Source: Cephalopachus bancanus (lineage: Eukaryota > Chordata > Mammalia > Primates > Tarsiidae). From it: a stretch of DNA of 64,000 nucleotides. The stretch's first letter is position 1, and each line of letters starts with the position of its first letter. The translations under genes were made by a program, and so were the position numbers. Positions 12,940 through 24,702 of the stretch are shown one piece after another. The stretch covers positions 16,294,501 to 16,358,500 of the forward strand of contig JAPVLO010000019.1 of assembly GCA_027257055.1 (NCBI GenBank). The letters run 5' to 3'. Under the pieces are notes generated by a model. It was not told the origin of the DNA, ran no database searches, and saw only the letters and a program-made list of their open reading frames with translations.

Positions 12940-13548
12940 GTTGTTGTTGTTGTTGTTTTGAGCCAGAGTTTCACTCTGTCACTTAGGCTGAAGCGTAGTG
13001 GCACAATCACAGCTTACCACAGTCTTGCACCTCCTGGGCTCAGGGGATTCTTCCACCTCACACTCCCGAGTAGCTGGGACTACAGGAGCATGCTACCATG
13101 CCCAGCGAATTTTTTTTGATTTTTTTTTTTTTTTTGAGTTGGAGTCTCACTCTGTCGTCCAGACTGGAGTGCAGTGGCCACTCCCGGCCACCGCAGCCTC
13201 GACCTGCTGGGCTCCGGCGATCCTTCCGCCTCAGCCTTCCGAATAGCCGGAATTACAGGCATGTGCTACCATGCCCGGCTGATCTTTTGATTTATTGTAG
13301 AGATGAGGTCTCGCTGCCCAGGAGGATCTCGAACCCGCGGGCTCAGGCAATCCACTCACCTCAGCCTCCCAAAGGCGCGGGATTACAGGCTGAGCCACCG
13401 AGCCCAGCTATTTTTTATTTTCATCTCTATTATTTAATAGAGATGAGGTCTCACTATGTTGTCTAGGCTGATCTTGAACTCAAGTGATTGTCTCGCCTCA
13501 GCCTCCCAATTTGCTGGGATTACAGGTTGAGTCACTGCGCCTGAACTT
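12940..13548 (-). mobile_element. Older Alu, antisense, with an Alu inserted in its middle
   Basis: A (TTG)n tail and left portion at 12940-13119 and a right portion at 13410-13548 make one element. The flanking target atatccattt recurs as catatccatt at 13549 onward. The insert lies in its A-rich linker. Confidence 0.88.
13120..13409 (-). mobile_element. Young-form Alu nested in the linker of an older Alu
   Basis: Low-divergence dimer (ctccggcgatccttccgcct, aaaggcgcgggattacaggc) in the same polarity as its host. The target duplication cannot be resolved because both sides are T-rich. Confidence 0.92.
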
Positions 13549-14575
13549 CATATCCATTCTCATATCATCTTTCTCCTGAACTGCTGAACAGCCCTCAAAC
13601 TTACTGTGTTTCCTCTTTTCATTCTTGCCCGTATCCGGACTGTTTTCCTAATGATAGTCAGAGAAATCTAAAAATACATATCCTATTACAGCATTCCACT
13701 GCCCCAAACTCTCCAATGACTTCCCATGACACTCAGAATAGACCAAAATACATAGTTATAAGTAAGTTAAACCCTGCATGCTACTTCTTGGTTTTGGTTT
13801 TTTGTTTTTCCTGGAATCCCACCACATTGGCCTTCTTTTAATTCATCAAGCCTTTTCCAACCTCAGAGACTTTGTGCCCTTACCTGAAATGGTCTTCCTT
13901 TCTACAATTTTAATAATATTCTTCCCAAGCTTCAGGTCTTAGTATAAATGTTACCACCTTAGAGATCTTTCCTAGATACCCAATGTAAAGTATGTCCCCC
14001 TAACCTCTTCCCAATATTTTTACTACCAGTTCTCGCTTCTTTTTCTTTGTAGTACTTTTCTCAATGTGCAATTCTATTTTTGGTTTGTTTGTTTTATTTA
14101 TGGTCTTCTTCCTTCAGTAGACCATCACTACAAGAGGTTAGGAACTATATCTCTTTTATTTACCATTATATACTCAAGGCCTATTGGCCACCATAAAGGA
14201 AAAAGCTTTCCTTGGATTCCCTGGCCAACTGAAATCGTTCACATCCCATCTAGCCATACAGGCATCTGTCTAATGGTCATACTTCCTTTCTACAGAAAAA
14301 GATTTCAAGCAACCGCTGTAGAATAAATAGAAGTATTATAAAATTAGGATTTATATGATTTCACTAGTAGAGGTCAATGAACACATATATGTAGGTGAGT
14401 CCTCAGCTAGAATATACCACCTCATTAAAGCATATATATCTGTAATTTGAGTATATACAGCTGCTGATCAGTGGGAGGGTAAGGAAGTAATAATTTATGT
14501 TTGATAGATAAGAAAGTCAACATTTATGTGGCAGCCAACGGGGTGGGCTTCATGTACAACATCTCATTTTCTTTT

Positions 14576-14690
14576 CATAACAACCTCTAAAGCAGAGTGT
14601 CCCATCATTGACCAGACATTGTTGTTACCTGGGAACTTTAAAATACGGATACCTAGGTCCCATCCTCAGAGACTCTGATTTTATTTTGAT
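14576..14690 (+). mobile_element. MER5A-like hAT MITE fragment
   Basis: The block gttacctgggaactttaaaa followed by tcccatcctcagagactctg is the characteristic core of MER5A/MER5B, a non-autonomous hAT-Charlie element. Ends are not clear. Confidence 0.65.
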
Positions 14691-15014
14691 AGTTATATAC
14701 TTATTTTAATGTGCATTAGACAACATGTAACTAGAACATCAAATCTCGATCTCAAGGATACTTATGGAAAAAAATCACAAAACTATTATATAAACAACTG
14801 AACTTTCTTATAAACACTGTAGGCTGTACAATCTCCCTACAGAAGTAAGAAAACTCTTGTTATTTATTGGAGGGTTTAATCCAATCTATAGAAATTCTGA
14901 AGGTTTCCCCCAAGGCAATGCTAGGCACTGATAGGCGGTTCAAATGGGCAGGATGTCTAGCAATGGAAGGTACAAAACCTGAGTTCTTAGAGCAATCCTC
15001 TTCTCTCTCTGTCT
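14691..15014. other. Unassigned non-coding stretch
   Basis: A/T-rich DNA between the MER5-like fragment and a tiny Alu. Nothing recognisable. Confidence 0.4.
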
Positions 15015-15066
15015 TTTTTTTTTTTTTTTTTTTTTGAGTTGGAGTCTCACTGTCACCCAGGCTGAG
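15015..15066 (-). mobile_element. Severely 5'-truncated Alu (about 50 bp)
   Basis: Only the T tail and about 35 bases of the Alu 3' end (gagttggagtctcactgtca plus cccaggct) are present. The 17 bp duplicated target (gagcaatcctcttctct near 14990 and gagcaatcatcttctct just after the element) shows this is a genuine truncated insertion, not a deletion remnant. Confidence 0.88.
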
Positions 15067-16555
15067 CAATCATCTTCTCTTAATGAAAGGCCATCTTCCC
15101 ATTCATCTCCTCTCACTCATTGCTAGCAGCCAATATGCTCTCTCTCTCTTCTCACATGCATAAATTGCAACGAATGAAAATCAGTTGGGAAGCAGACAAA
15201 GCTGATTTTGTAAGAGCTAGATGGAAGGAAGATTTGGGGATGTCAGACCAAAGACTTGGAGGTAATCCCTGAGAGCTCAGATCACATTGCCATTTTCACA
15301 GCAATCTCCTCTCCTCTTCAGCATAAAGGAAGACGGACTCCAGTTTCGATAGACTTCCCTGTCCTCTGTGTCCCTTCTCTCAATCTTTCTCCACTGGCAT
15401 GAAGAGTGACAGAATATAGGAGCTACAAGAGCTGCTCTCTTCCAGTGGTGACTTACAGGCTAAGGATGATTGTTGAGGGAAAGGAGAGGACCTCAGGGAA
15501 GATACAATATAGAAATAGGAGGGTTTAGTGAGACTACTTCTTGGAGATTAACAGGAAGACTACTCCTTGGAGATTAACAGGAAGTGCATGAAGGTATTAT
15601 AGTCATTTTTTTCTGCTGAGACTAAGCACACAGTGCTCATACAGTCCAACTAGGCACAATTTGGAGAATTAATTTTATTTGCATTTGAAAAAAGTATTTC
15701 TTTTCTTCTTTTTTATTTTTTAGACCAGTCAAGTGCAGTAGTGAGATACACTTGAAAAAAGTATTTCTAAGGAGAAACAAGACTGGACTATTTTGACATT
15801 GTAGAGATATGAATTGAAGGAATGATGTTAGTTGGTTAAGCGAATATTATGGCTAATGCTTCTTTGGAAAATCACAAATGAGTGTCCTGTTCCTGACTTA
15901 AAAGACTCACACAGAGAACATCTGAGAGCAACAAGTAGCCTGACAAAAGACTTAGAATTGTTATTGTGACTGTTTCTTTGCATAAATTGATACCAAATGA
16001 TGGAAAGGATGGGACACCCCTCAAGCACTTTGGATAGGGCACATTTAAAGAAATTGAATTAAACAGATGTAAACTGTTTTTACTTTAGGAAAAAAAGGCT
16101 CAGTTAGTACTTTCTCAAATTGAAGGAGTGTTTTGTAGCAGAAAAATTCTAATGTTTTTCAGCCTGTTAGCATCCAATGATTTTTAAAAGATGTACTGCT
16201 AAACTGTTTTTCACAGAAATGAGGAATATAAATGAAAACTTATATGTGTAGTAAGTTTCCAGAAAAATCATGGCTTATTTTTATGGATAAGTATCTATAA
16301 TAAAGAAAAACCTCCAATTTTTCATGGAGTTTTAGTTGCTTAATGTTCACATATAAATTTCATTGTATTTTACTTGTTCAACTTTCATTTGTAAGTACAA
16401 AATGGATGTTTTGTTTATTTTACATTTTCTTATATTCTATATAATTGCTTAAAATGTCATTTTATCAGTCATCATATGTGTATTTAAAATAGCAAAAATA
16501 GGTCACATCTTACAAAAATGATTAATATCTTTTTTATTAATGCCACATGATAATG
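15067..16555. other. Unassigned non-coding stretch with a 26 bp tandem duplication
   Basis: No gene seen. At 15531-15582 a 26 bp unit (agactacttcttggagatta...) occurs twice head to tail with one T/C difference. The rest is mixed, then A/T-rich, unassigned DNA. Confidence 0.5.
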
Positions 16556-16710
16556 ATAGCAAGTGCTTATATAATACTATGCTTAAGAAACAGTTCCAAG
16601 TGCTGTATGTATATTCCCTTATTGAAACCTCATAACAATTCTGTAAAGTAAAACTTATAATTGTCCCCATTTTAAGGAAGAGAAAACTGTGGCATGGGGA
16701 GATTGCAGAT
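16556..16710 (+). mobile_element. MIR SINE fragment
   Basis: The MIR core and 3' part are visible as ccaagtgctgtatgtatatt, cttattgaaacctcataaca and ccccattttaaggaagagaa, an ancient mammalian-wide SINE. Confidence 0.75.
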
Positions 16711-18221
16711 CTCGTAATCCTTTATTTTGATTTTATAATAATGCCTTCATTAACAACATTTCTTCAAAACAAAATTGGTTGGGTTAAAAGATAACTATTT
16801 CATGCAAAAAAGTTGTCAGAAGTGCTGATTTCAGACATGATGTAGTGAGCACATGCTATCTTTTCTCTGTCACTGAATGCAACTGTAAAACCTAAACAGA
16901 ATGCATGGTTCTGCTATTTGAAGACTAACACAGGAAATATATACTAGCAGGCAGATCAGAGAACAACAGCAGAACTCAAAATAACACTGAATTGGTGGTG
17001 AGTTTACCATTTCATTTTTCCTCTAGGAAGCAAGGTAGCAAGGAATGTTGACATGAGAACTGTGATACAGTTAGCGAAATCAGGAGAATAACTCTAGTTT
17101 TGGCTTGAGAAGCAGTAAAGGGAACTCCTAAATTTTAGAAAGAGTAGAGGAAATTACCCTTTTATTTTTTTATTTCCTCTAATTTCTCAGGTCGCAGTCA
17201 CCAGATAATCCTGTGATAGCAGTGATAGCAGTGGCAATAGCAACCTGCAAGAGACAAAACCAAAATCTAAAGGGAGACAAACTTTTCTCTGTTCAGTGGA
17301 GTTGCAGCTCTAAGAGGAGGAACTAAATCCCTTGCTATTCTTTCTTCTATCACTTGGTCTTAGATACAGTATAGTTGTGGAAGTGAAAAATTCTTGACTA
17401 GGGTGTCAAAAAGAGTTCAGTGAACTGGAAACTAGTAAGGAGATAGTGAAGAGGAAGCATCTTGGGAAATCAACTCCATAATGCTGTGGATAAGCTCTTG
17501 GGCTCAATCCTGACATTTTCATGCATGAATCTGATCCTAATTAGCATATGAAAGACTTGGAGTTAAAAAACTGAGTTAATGGATAGACCTTCACTCAGGT
17601 CCCACATTTGTATATGTGGGACAAATCCAAACAGCACTGCACAAGTTTGAGCTGACATTAAACCACAGTTCACAAAAAGAAGAGTGGAATCTGCAGTCTA
17701 AAACTAATCACTTTGATTATCTGCTAAAACAAAAACATCATTCTTTATGTGGTTTAAAACATTCTCAGAGTTTCCTAAAGTAATATTCAAAATTTCTAGG
17801 CTAAAATACAAAATTTTGGTTTGCAAAGAACTAGTAAAGTCTTAATTTACTTGGGAAGAGACAATCAGCAGATAATAGAAGTCAGATGATATAGATGCAG
17901 GGATTATCTGACAAAGACTCAAAAGCATGTATTACAATCATGATCAAATAAGCAATTGCAAACACTCTTGACACAAATATTAAAATGAACGTATTTGCAA
18001 AAATATAAAAGATATGAAGAAAAACCAAATGGGAATTTCAAAACTGAAAAGTATAATAATCTAAACAAAAACTAAATGAATTGGAAATAAATAAACTCTC
18101 CCTATTCATAGACTTCATGATTGTCTATGTAAAAAAATCCAAATAATTCTACAAAAAAATTCATAGAACTAACAAATGAGTTTACAAAGGTCACAAGATA
18201 CAAGACAAACACACAAAAATC

Positions 18222-18568
18222 TTCTTTTCTTTTCTTTTCTTTTTTTTTTTGAGTTGGAGTCTCACTCTGTTGCCCAGGTTGGAGTACAGTGGTGCACTTC
18301 TGGTCACTGCAACCCTGACCTGCTCGGCTTGGGCGATCCTTTGGGAGATGGAGGTGAGAGAATTGCCTGAGCCCATGGTTTGAGACCAGCACGGTCAGCT
18401 TGGCAAGACCTCTTCTCTACAATAGATATCAAAAAATTAGTCAGGCATGGTGGCAGGTACCTGTAGTTTCGGCTACTTGGAAGGCTCAGGCAGAAGGATT
18501 GCCTGAGCCACTGCACTCTAGCCTGGACAACAGAGACTCCTATGCAAAAAGAAAGAAAGAAAGAAAGG
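18222..18568. mobile_element. Chimeric inverted Alu pair fused near the 5' regions
   Basis: After a (TTTTC)n/T tail, antisense Alu 3' sequence runs 18251-18338. Without a break it switches at gggcgatcctttgggag (18331-18347) into sense Alu sequence that continues to an A/(GAAA)n tail at 18545-18568. Both outer ends carry tails, so this is not a simple 5' inversion. It looks like a deletion fusing two head-to-head Alus at the short shared stretch ccttt. Confidence 0.88.
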
Positions 18569-18752
18569 TTAAAATGGTATATTTTATGTTATGTGTATTT
18601 TACCACAGTTTAAATAGAAAAGAACCAACACTAAAAGAAAAGCAATATCATTTTCAATAGCTCCAAAAATTGTAATATTTAGGTATAAGGCTAAAAAAAG
18701 TTTAGAAGCTATACACTGAAAAATAGAAACTATTTATAAAAGAAAATAAAAA

Positions 18753-19060
18753 TAGCCAGGTGTGATGGCTCACCCCTGTAATCCAGCACTTTGGGAGGCT
18801 GAGGCAGGATGACTGCTTGAGTCCAGGAGTTCGAGACCAGTCTGAGATCCTGTCTCTCAAAAAAAAAAAAACAAAAACCCAAATTAGCCTAGCATGGTAG
18901 ATCACACCTGTAGTCTCAGCTACTTGAGATGCTGAGGTGGGAGGATAGCCTAAGCCCAGGAGGTTGAGGCTGCAGTGAACCAAAGAGGTCGAGGTTGCAA
19001 TGATCTGTGACCATGCTACTGCACTGCAGCCTGGACAACAGAGCAAGACCCTGACTAAAA
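18753..19060 (+). mobile_element. AluJ-like dimer with a small internal duplication
   Basis: Sense dimer with an A-rich linker at 18861-18885. In the right arm the segment gaggttgaggctgcagtgaa is followed by a second, slightly different copy (gaggtcgaggttgcaatgat), a roughly 25 bp tandem duplication within the element. Confidence 0.88.
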
Positions 19061-19558
19061 ATAATAAGAAGAATAACAATAAGTAAATGAAGAGACATGC
19101 TGTGTTTATTAATTAGAAGACTCAACATATTAATGATGCCACGTTCACCAAATTGATCTATAGACTTAATGAAATACCAATCAAAACCAACTAGGAGTTT
19201 TAAAAGACAAAGACAAGCTGATTCTAAAATTTTTTGGACTAACAAAGGAACTAGAATAGATGAAACAGTTTTGAAGAGGAATAAAGTTGGAGAAATCACA
19301 GCACCCAATTTGAAGGCTTTAAATTACAGTAATAAGATAGAGTGGTATTGGTGAAGAGATGCACATAGATCAAGGGAAAAGAATAGAATTAATAACTACA
19401 TTCACACAAATATGGCTATTTGATTTTTAATAATAATGCAAAAGCAATTCAATGGAGAAACCATAGTCTTTTCAACAAATAATGCTGGCACAGTAGATCA
19501 TCTGTATGCAAAAAAGTGTCCCTCAACACAAACCTCACATTTATATAAAAATTAACTA

Positions 19559-19852
19559 GCCAGGCTCGGTGGCTCAGCCTGTAATCCCGTGCCTTTGGGA
19601 GGCTGAGGTGAGTGGATTGCCTGAGTCCGCGGGTTCGAGACCCGCCTGGGCAGCGAGACCTCATCTCTACAATAAATAAAAAAAAAATCAGCTGGGTGTG
19701 GTAGCGCATGCCTGTAATTCCAGCTACTTGGAAGGCTGAGGCGGAAGGATCGCCGGAGCCCAGCAGGTCGAGGCTGCGGTGGCCGGGAGCAGCCACTGCA
19801 CTCCAGTCTGGGTGACAGAGTGAGACTCCAACTCAAAAAAAAAAAAAAAAAA
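19559..19852 (+). mobile_element. Young-form Alu dimer, sense
   Basis: Low-divergence copy (gccaggctcggtggctcagc start, caactc plus 18 A end). The flanking target aaaattaacta is repeated as aaaataacta after the tail. Confidence 0.94.
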
Positions 19853-20241
19853 TAACTAAGAACAAATCATAGACTTAAATGTAAAATACAACTGTAAAAC
19901 TTTTAGAAGAAAACAGGTGAAAATCTTCACGACCAAGGGTTAGCCAAGAGTTTTTAGGCATGATATTCTATATGTACGATCTAGAAAAGAAAAAAGTGAT
20001 GAATTGGACTTCATAAAAAATAAAAATTTTGTTGTGCAAAAGACATTGTTAAGAGAATGAAAAGATAAGCTACAGACTTAGATAAGCTAATTGCAACCCA
20101 TATATAATACAAAGGACTTGTATATTGAATACATAAAAAATATTCAAAACTCAAAGAAAGGAAAAAGAAAAAACAACATAATAAGTGAGCAAAGAAAAAA
20201 TGGGCAAGAATATGAATAATTACTTCACTAAAGAGGTTATC

Positions 20242-20524
20242 ACTGGGCACGGTGGCTCAAGCCTATAATCCCAGCACTTTGGGAGGCTGAGGCGAGAGGA
20301 CTGCCTGAGCTCAGGGATTTGAGACCAGCTTGGGTAACTTGGTGAGACCTCATCTCTACAATAAACCAAAAAATAATAAACTGGGCATGGTAGGTCCAGC
20401 TACTTGGAAAGCTGAAGTGGAAGGACCGCCTGGCCCAGCAGGCTGAGTCTTCAATGACTGTGAGCATGCCACTGCATTCCAACCTGGGTGACAGAGTGAG
20501 ACTCCAACTCAAAAAAAAAAAAGA
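20242..20524 (+). mobile_element. Alu dimer, sense
   Basis: Intermediate-age sense copy in the L1 body (cactgggcacggtggctcaa to caactc plus A12, then agagagagaga). The right arm has lost a few bases after catggtaggtcc. Confidence 0.9.
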
Positions 20525-20956
20525 GAGAGAGAGATTGTAAAGATAGCCGTTAGTGAAGTGAGGAGTGCATACTAACATCATGATGAGACACTACTACACA
20601 TGTATCAGAATGGCAAAAATAAAAAACAGTGAAAATACCAAATACTGGCAAGGAGGTAGAGAGACCAGATCTCTCATACATTGCTGATGGGAAATCAGAA
20701 AGGCAGAGCCACTCTGGAAAACAGTTTGGCAACTTCTGATGAAAGTTAAACATATACTTGTGAATGACTTAACAATCCCCCTCCTATTTTCCCTAGAGAA
20801 ATAAAACTTACATTCACCTGTGCATGAATGCTCACAGCAGCTTTATTCACAGTTACTAAAATGTGGAAACAATCCAAATATCTTTCAAAGAGTGAAAAAA
20901 TAAACAGACCATGATACACTCATCAATAGATTATTCAGCAATAAAAAGGAACAAAT

Positions 20957-21213
20957 TAGCCAGGCGTGGTGGTTCACACCTGTAATCCCAATCCTTCGGG
21001 AGGTGGAGGCAAAAGGATTGCCTGAGCCCAGGGGATTGAGACCAGTCTGGGCAACTTGGCAAGACCCTGTCTCTACAGTAGATCAAAAAATTAGCTGGGT
21101 GTGTTGGTGTACATCTGTAGTTCCAGCCACTAGGAAGGCTGAGGTGGAAGGATACCTGAGCTCAGCAGGTCAAGACAGAGTAGCCAACAGAGTGAGATTC
21201 TGACTAAAAAAAA
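20957..21213 (+). mobile_element. Alu dimer, sense, right-arm deletion
   Basis: Sense copy lacking about 30 bp of the right arm, since aggtcaagacagag jumps to tagccaacagagtgag. Target duplication aaaggaacaaatta before and aaaggacaaatta after. Confidence 0.9.
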
Positions 21214-21243
21214 GGACAAATTATTGACATATGAAATAACTTA

Positions 21244-21554
21244 GTTTTTTTTTCTGTTTTTTTGTTATCTTCTGTAGGAGTCTAACTCTATCGCCCAGGC
21301 TGGAGTGCAACGGCACAATCACAGCTACCACAGCCTCGACTTTCTGGGCTCAGGTGATCCTTCTACCTCAGCTTTCCCCAAGTAGTTGGAACCACAGGTG
21401 CATAACACCATGCTTAGCTAATTTTTTGATTTATTGTAGAGATGAGGTTTCACTAAGTTGCCCAGGCTGGTCTCAAACCCCTGGACTCAGGCAATCCTCT
21501 CACCTCTGCCTCCTGAAATGCTGGGATTGCAGGTGCTAGCCACTGCACCCTGTC
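21244..21554 (-). mobile_element. Alu dimer, antisense
   Basis: Antisense dimer with an irregular T-rich tail (21245-21275). The linker gatttattgtagagatgag is of the young form but other positions are more divergent. It inserted into the L1 3' end. Confidence 0.9.
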
Positions 21555-21942
21555 AACTTGGTTATTTCAAATATGAAAGTCATTGAGATTTGCTGAGTGA
21601 AAGAGGCAAGTCTCAATAGTTTATATACTTTATGATTCTATTTCTTATGAGGCAAAATGATAATGTTGAGGAACAGATCAGTGGTTTCCAGGGATTATGG
21701 GTAGGCAGAGAGTATAACTATAAAGGGATAGCATCCATACATTTTGGGGGGTGATATAACTCTTCTGTTTCCTGATTATGGTGGTGGTTGTATAAAGTTA
21801 TATACAACAGTAAATATATAATGTAAAATCATATGCTATTGTAATATATGATAGAATGTATTACATAAATATATAAACTGTAATAGGGAGCATCTGTGAC
21901 TTGTGTTTTCCCGAAAGAGGGTTTTGGGAATTTCAGTATTTA

Positions 21943-22250
21943 TCTATTTATTTATTAATTTTTTTTTTTTTGATTTAGAGTCTCACTCTGTCACCCAGGC
22001 TGCAGTGCAGTGGCTCTCTCATGGACCCCTCGGCGTTGAAATGCTGAGCTCTGGCGATCCTTCGGCCTCAGCCTTCCAAGTAGACAGAACTACTGGTGCA
22101 CACTACCATGCTTGGCTAATTTTTGATTTATTGTAGAGACGAGGGCTCGTCAAGTTACCTGGGCTGGTCTCGAACCTGCGGACTCAGGCAATCCACTTGC
22201 CCCACGCTCCCAAAGTGCTGGGATTACAGGGTGAGCCACCGAGCCCGGCC
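21943..22250 (-). mobile_element. Young-form Alu dimer, antisense
   Basis: Full dimer. The target before it, ggaatttcagtattta, matches aggaacttcaatattta after it at 22251 onward (two differences). Confidence 0.92.
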
Positions 22251-22746
22251 AGGAACTTCAATATTTAAAGGGGAAAGAGCAAGCAGGAGAGAAAAAGGAG
22301 GGAGAAGGTGAGTGAGGCAAATGGTTAGTCTTGTGAAGCCCTGATTAGCTTTGGTGAAAACAAGGAGTAGAGGAAAAAGTCAATTATGTATTCATCTCAG
22401 GGTAGAAGGAGGGATGGTTTTTGGTCTTTCCTTGTCCTTTGAAGATAATCTGGTACTTGGCATTTTCAGGGTAAGATTTGAAGAGCTTGGTTTTAAGGCT
22501 AATTTGTGTGGGGGGGTGTATCCTGAAAGATTTAGGGGATGAGCAAGTTGTGAAGGAGCCATCTGGGGAGATATGCGACCTTCTATCATTGTGGGAACCT
22601 GGCTGATGGACAAGGGTTATGAAATTTCAGTTATTTGTTCAGGAACAAAAGAAAGGCAGTATTACTTGACTCAGCTCCCAAGCTTAACTTTCCTTTGACA
22701 CAGTGAGTTTGGAGTCCTGAGATTATATTTTCTTTCACATGTTATA
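22251..22746. other. Unassigned purine-rich stretch
   Basis: G/A-rich sequence (aggagagaaaaaggagggag near 22285) with no repeat or gene recognised. Overlapping 63-73 codon frames on both strands look like chance. Confidence 0.4.
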
Positions 22747-23674
22747 TAAGGTCTGATAATTAAGTGCACAAACTCATCCTAGAAAAAGTGCTACATACCT
22801 CATTGCTGAATATCGCTACAGTCACCTTTGAAGTACTCCTGTTGCGAAGCTATGCACCAATACCAGCACCTAGTCTACCTATCAAAGCAATTTGGGAACT
22901 TTTTCTGGAATGGCCAACAGAGCTATCATCGTATTATCCTTGATATCCTGAATGTCATCAAATGTCTTCCTTTCAATATTTCCTTTTTCTTCAGGTAAAG
23001 AAAAAAGTAATTGAGGGCCATATCAGGTGTCCCAATAAAGTTGTTTGTTTACTGGTAAAAACTCCCTCATAGACAGTGCTGTGTGAGCTGGTGCATTGTG
23101 GTGATACAAGAACTTCTTTGGGACCATTTTTGCACATACCTTCCTCCTATCAAGATTTTCAGTTAAGATTTCCCTAACTGTTTCTCTATTGATGTTTATT
23201 TGGTCTGCTAAGTTTCTCACAATCAGCTGATGATTATGACATGCAATTCAATGAATTTTTGCAGTGTTTTCGCCAGTTCTGCTTGTTTCTGGTTATCCTG
23301 ACCATCAGTGATACTTTCTCTCCCCTCAGAAAAACATTTAATCCAATCGTACACTGCTGTTTTCTTCATGGCATTATCCCCATAAACTTGAACTATCATG
23401 ACCCTGATTTCACTTCCATTATTGCCAAATTTAGCAAGAAATTTAAAGTTTGTTCATTGCTCTAATTCAAGTACCGACATTCTCATGACAGCACACAAAA
23501 ACATGGAACAACAATAATGAATGCCACTCAGCAAGACACTGCCACACATCGACAAGAACACAGCTGTGAGACACTGATATGCCAAGGTTATGAAAACATA
23601 CTGAGTTGTTTGTACAGTGCTGCCAATGTAAGTGGATGGCGGCAAGTTTGTGAACTTAATTGTCAGGCCTTGTA
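22747..23674 (-). mobile_element. mariner (Tc1/mariner) DNA transposon, internally deleted
   Basis: The ends are inverted repeats. The left, aggtctgataattaagtgca at 22749, pairs with the right end at about 23643-23671, whose complement reads aaggcctgacaattaagttc. TA dinucleotides flank both ends. The body of about 0.92 kb is shorter than the usual 1.25-1.3 kb and contains an antisense transposase relic, so about a quarter has been lost. Confidence 0.88.
22960..23490 (-). pseudogene. mariner transposase pseudogene
   Basis: Read on the minus strand, the N-terminal helix-turn-helix part appears near 23460-23300 (VYGDNAMKKTAVYDWIKCFS). It continues as QININRETVREILTENLDRR at 23220-23130. After a deletion comes the box FLYHHNAPAHTALSMREFL at about 23110-23050. 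The family box is H-D-N-A-P-A-H, so the second catalytic Asp is replaced by His. The first catalytic Asp region is missing and the third-Asp region is scrambled by a stop after LYWDT. An inactive relic. The cut-and-paste enzyme of this family inserts at TA. Confidence 0.85.
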
Positions 23675-24702
23675 TAATTTTTTTTATAGTTATATTATAT
23701 GTGTGCTGAAATTCACGGAACTGCACATACACACACACAAAAGTAAATTTTGCTTTTGACTTTTGTCAAAAATATGATAATTTAAAAAAAAAACCCACAG
23801 TTTTCTGCCCTATCAATTAGGTCCAACTAAAATTCTACCTATATCCCTTCCTTTTCCCTGAATTAGGGTGATTAAGTATATTGAAGTTTGGAGCTGCTTC
23901 TGAAAATTACAGAATGGTGCCAGCTCCTTGTCTAGATATTTTCATCAGTGAGCGGCTCATTAGTACTTAGGCCAGAAAGGTGCAAGGGGACCATTTTGTA
24001 GGAGCACCTTGGAAAGAGAAAGTGCGGACATTGCCATTCCAGTTCCCCATGGCTTTGAGAATCAAGGCAAACATTCGCTGGTTTTTGTGACCCAAGTGAA
24101 ATTAATTGAGAAAGGGGAGCCAACAGCTTGCCCTTGGGGTCACTCTGTAAAGCAGAGTTGCCTGACCTGAAGGGATACAGCATATATGGTTGGCAAGAGC
24201 CACAGGAAAGTTTGGCTGTCTCCCAGTGATCTTTAGAGTTGGTCAGCAATGTTGAAACCGAATGCTGCCCATGGCAATTCCATTTGCCATCTACACAGAA
24301 ATATCCATATTAGCAGAGACAGGAAAAACAGAACCACTGAAGTCTAAGTCATGGGCACGCCTCTCCTACCACATAGCACACTGCACAGTGCCAGGAGCCA
24401 GACAAGGAAATGGTGCCACAGCAGGCTGTACAGGGAAGTCACTACACCGAGGCTTCCTAGATCACGTTTACCTGCATAGGGAAGATGGTCTCCTCGCCTC
24501 CAGCTCTATGGCTGCTTTTGCGGATGGTACAACCCAAAGGAATAAAACAGATCATAGACGATGAGGAAAGCAGGGCATGCCAAACTCTGCAACATGCTAC
24601 TTCCAGCAACAGCAGCTGCTGCTCTAAGACAAAACTAACAACAACAACAAAAAAGCCCGAGCTATCTAAACTTTTAGAAAAATCTTTTAAACCAATATTC
24701 AA
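23675..24702. other. Unassigned stretch with overlapping chance frames
   Basis: Frames of 80-119 codons occur on both strands at 23932-24844, but none has a domain I know, and the longest plus-strand frame reads into an Alu. A processed-gene fragment near 24480-24660 (CAG-rich cagcaacagcagctgctgct type text) cannot be excluded. A (CAA)n-like patch sits at 24637-24655. Confidence 0.4.

Larger units (their letters stand above)
16800..21790 (+). mobile_element. Old L1 LINE, internally deleted and interrupted by seven Alus
   Basis: The L1 text is discontinuous but ordered. A 5'UTR/ORF1-like part lies at about 16800-18060 (the ORF1-like stretch gaagaaaaaccaaatgggaa is clearest). ORF2-end parts follow at 18090-18221, 18569-18752, 19061-19558 (gctgattctaaaattttttg, caaatatggctatttgattt), 19853-20241, 20526-20956 (aaacagtttggcaacttctg) and 21214-21243. 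The 3'UTR is at 21555-21790 (ggtttccagggattatgggt). Most of ORF2 between 18060 and 18090 is deleted. ORF fragments such as 19169-19354 are pieces of reverse transcriptase C-terminal sequence with stops. The degree of decay suggests an L1M/L1PB-age element. The 5' boundary is uncertain. Confidence 0.75.

Noticed and set aside
12393..13466. Several overlapping open frames of 60-144 codons
   Set aside because: They are antisense or sense Alu reading frames (recurring [18 protein letters not shown] text) that appear at nearly every Alu in the window.
24480..24700. Processed pseudogene
   Set aside because: No alignable protein, no clear poly-A tail and no target duplication. The CAG/CAA-rich patch is compositional.
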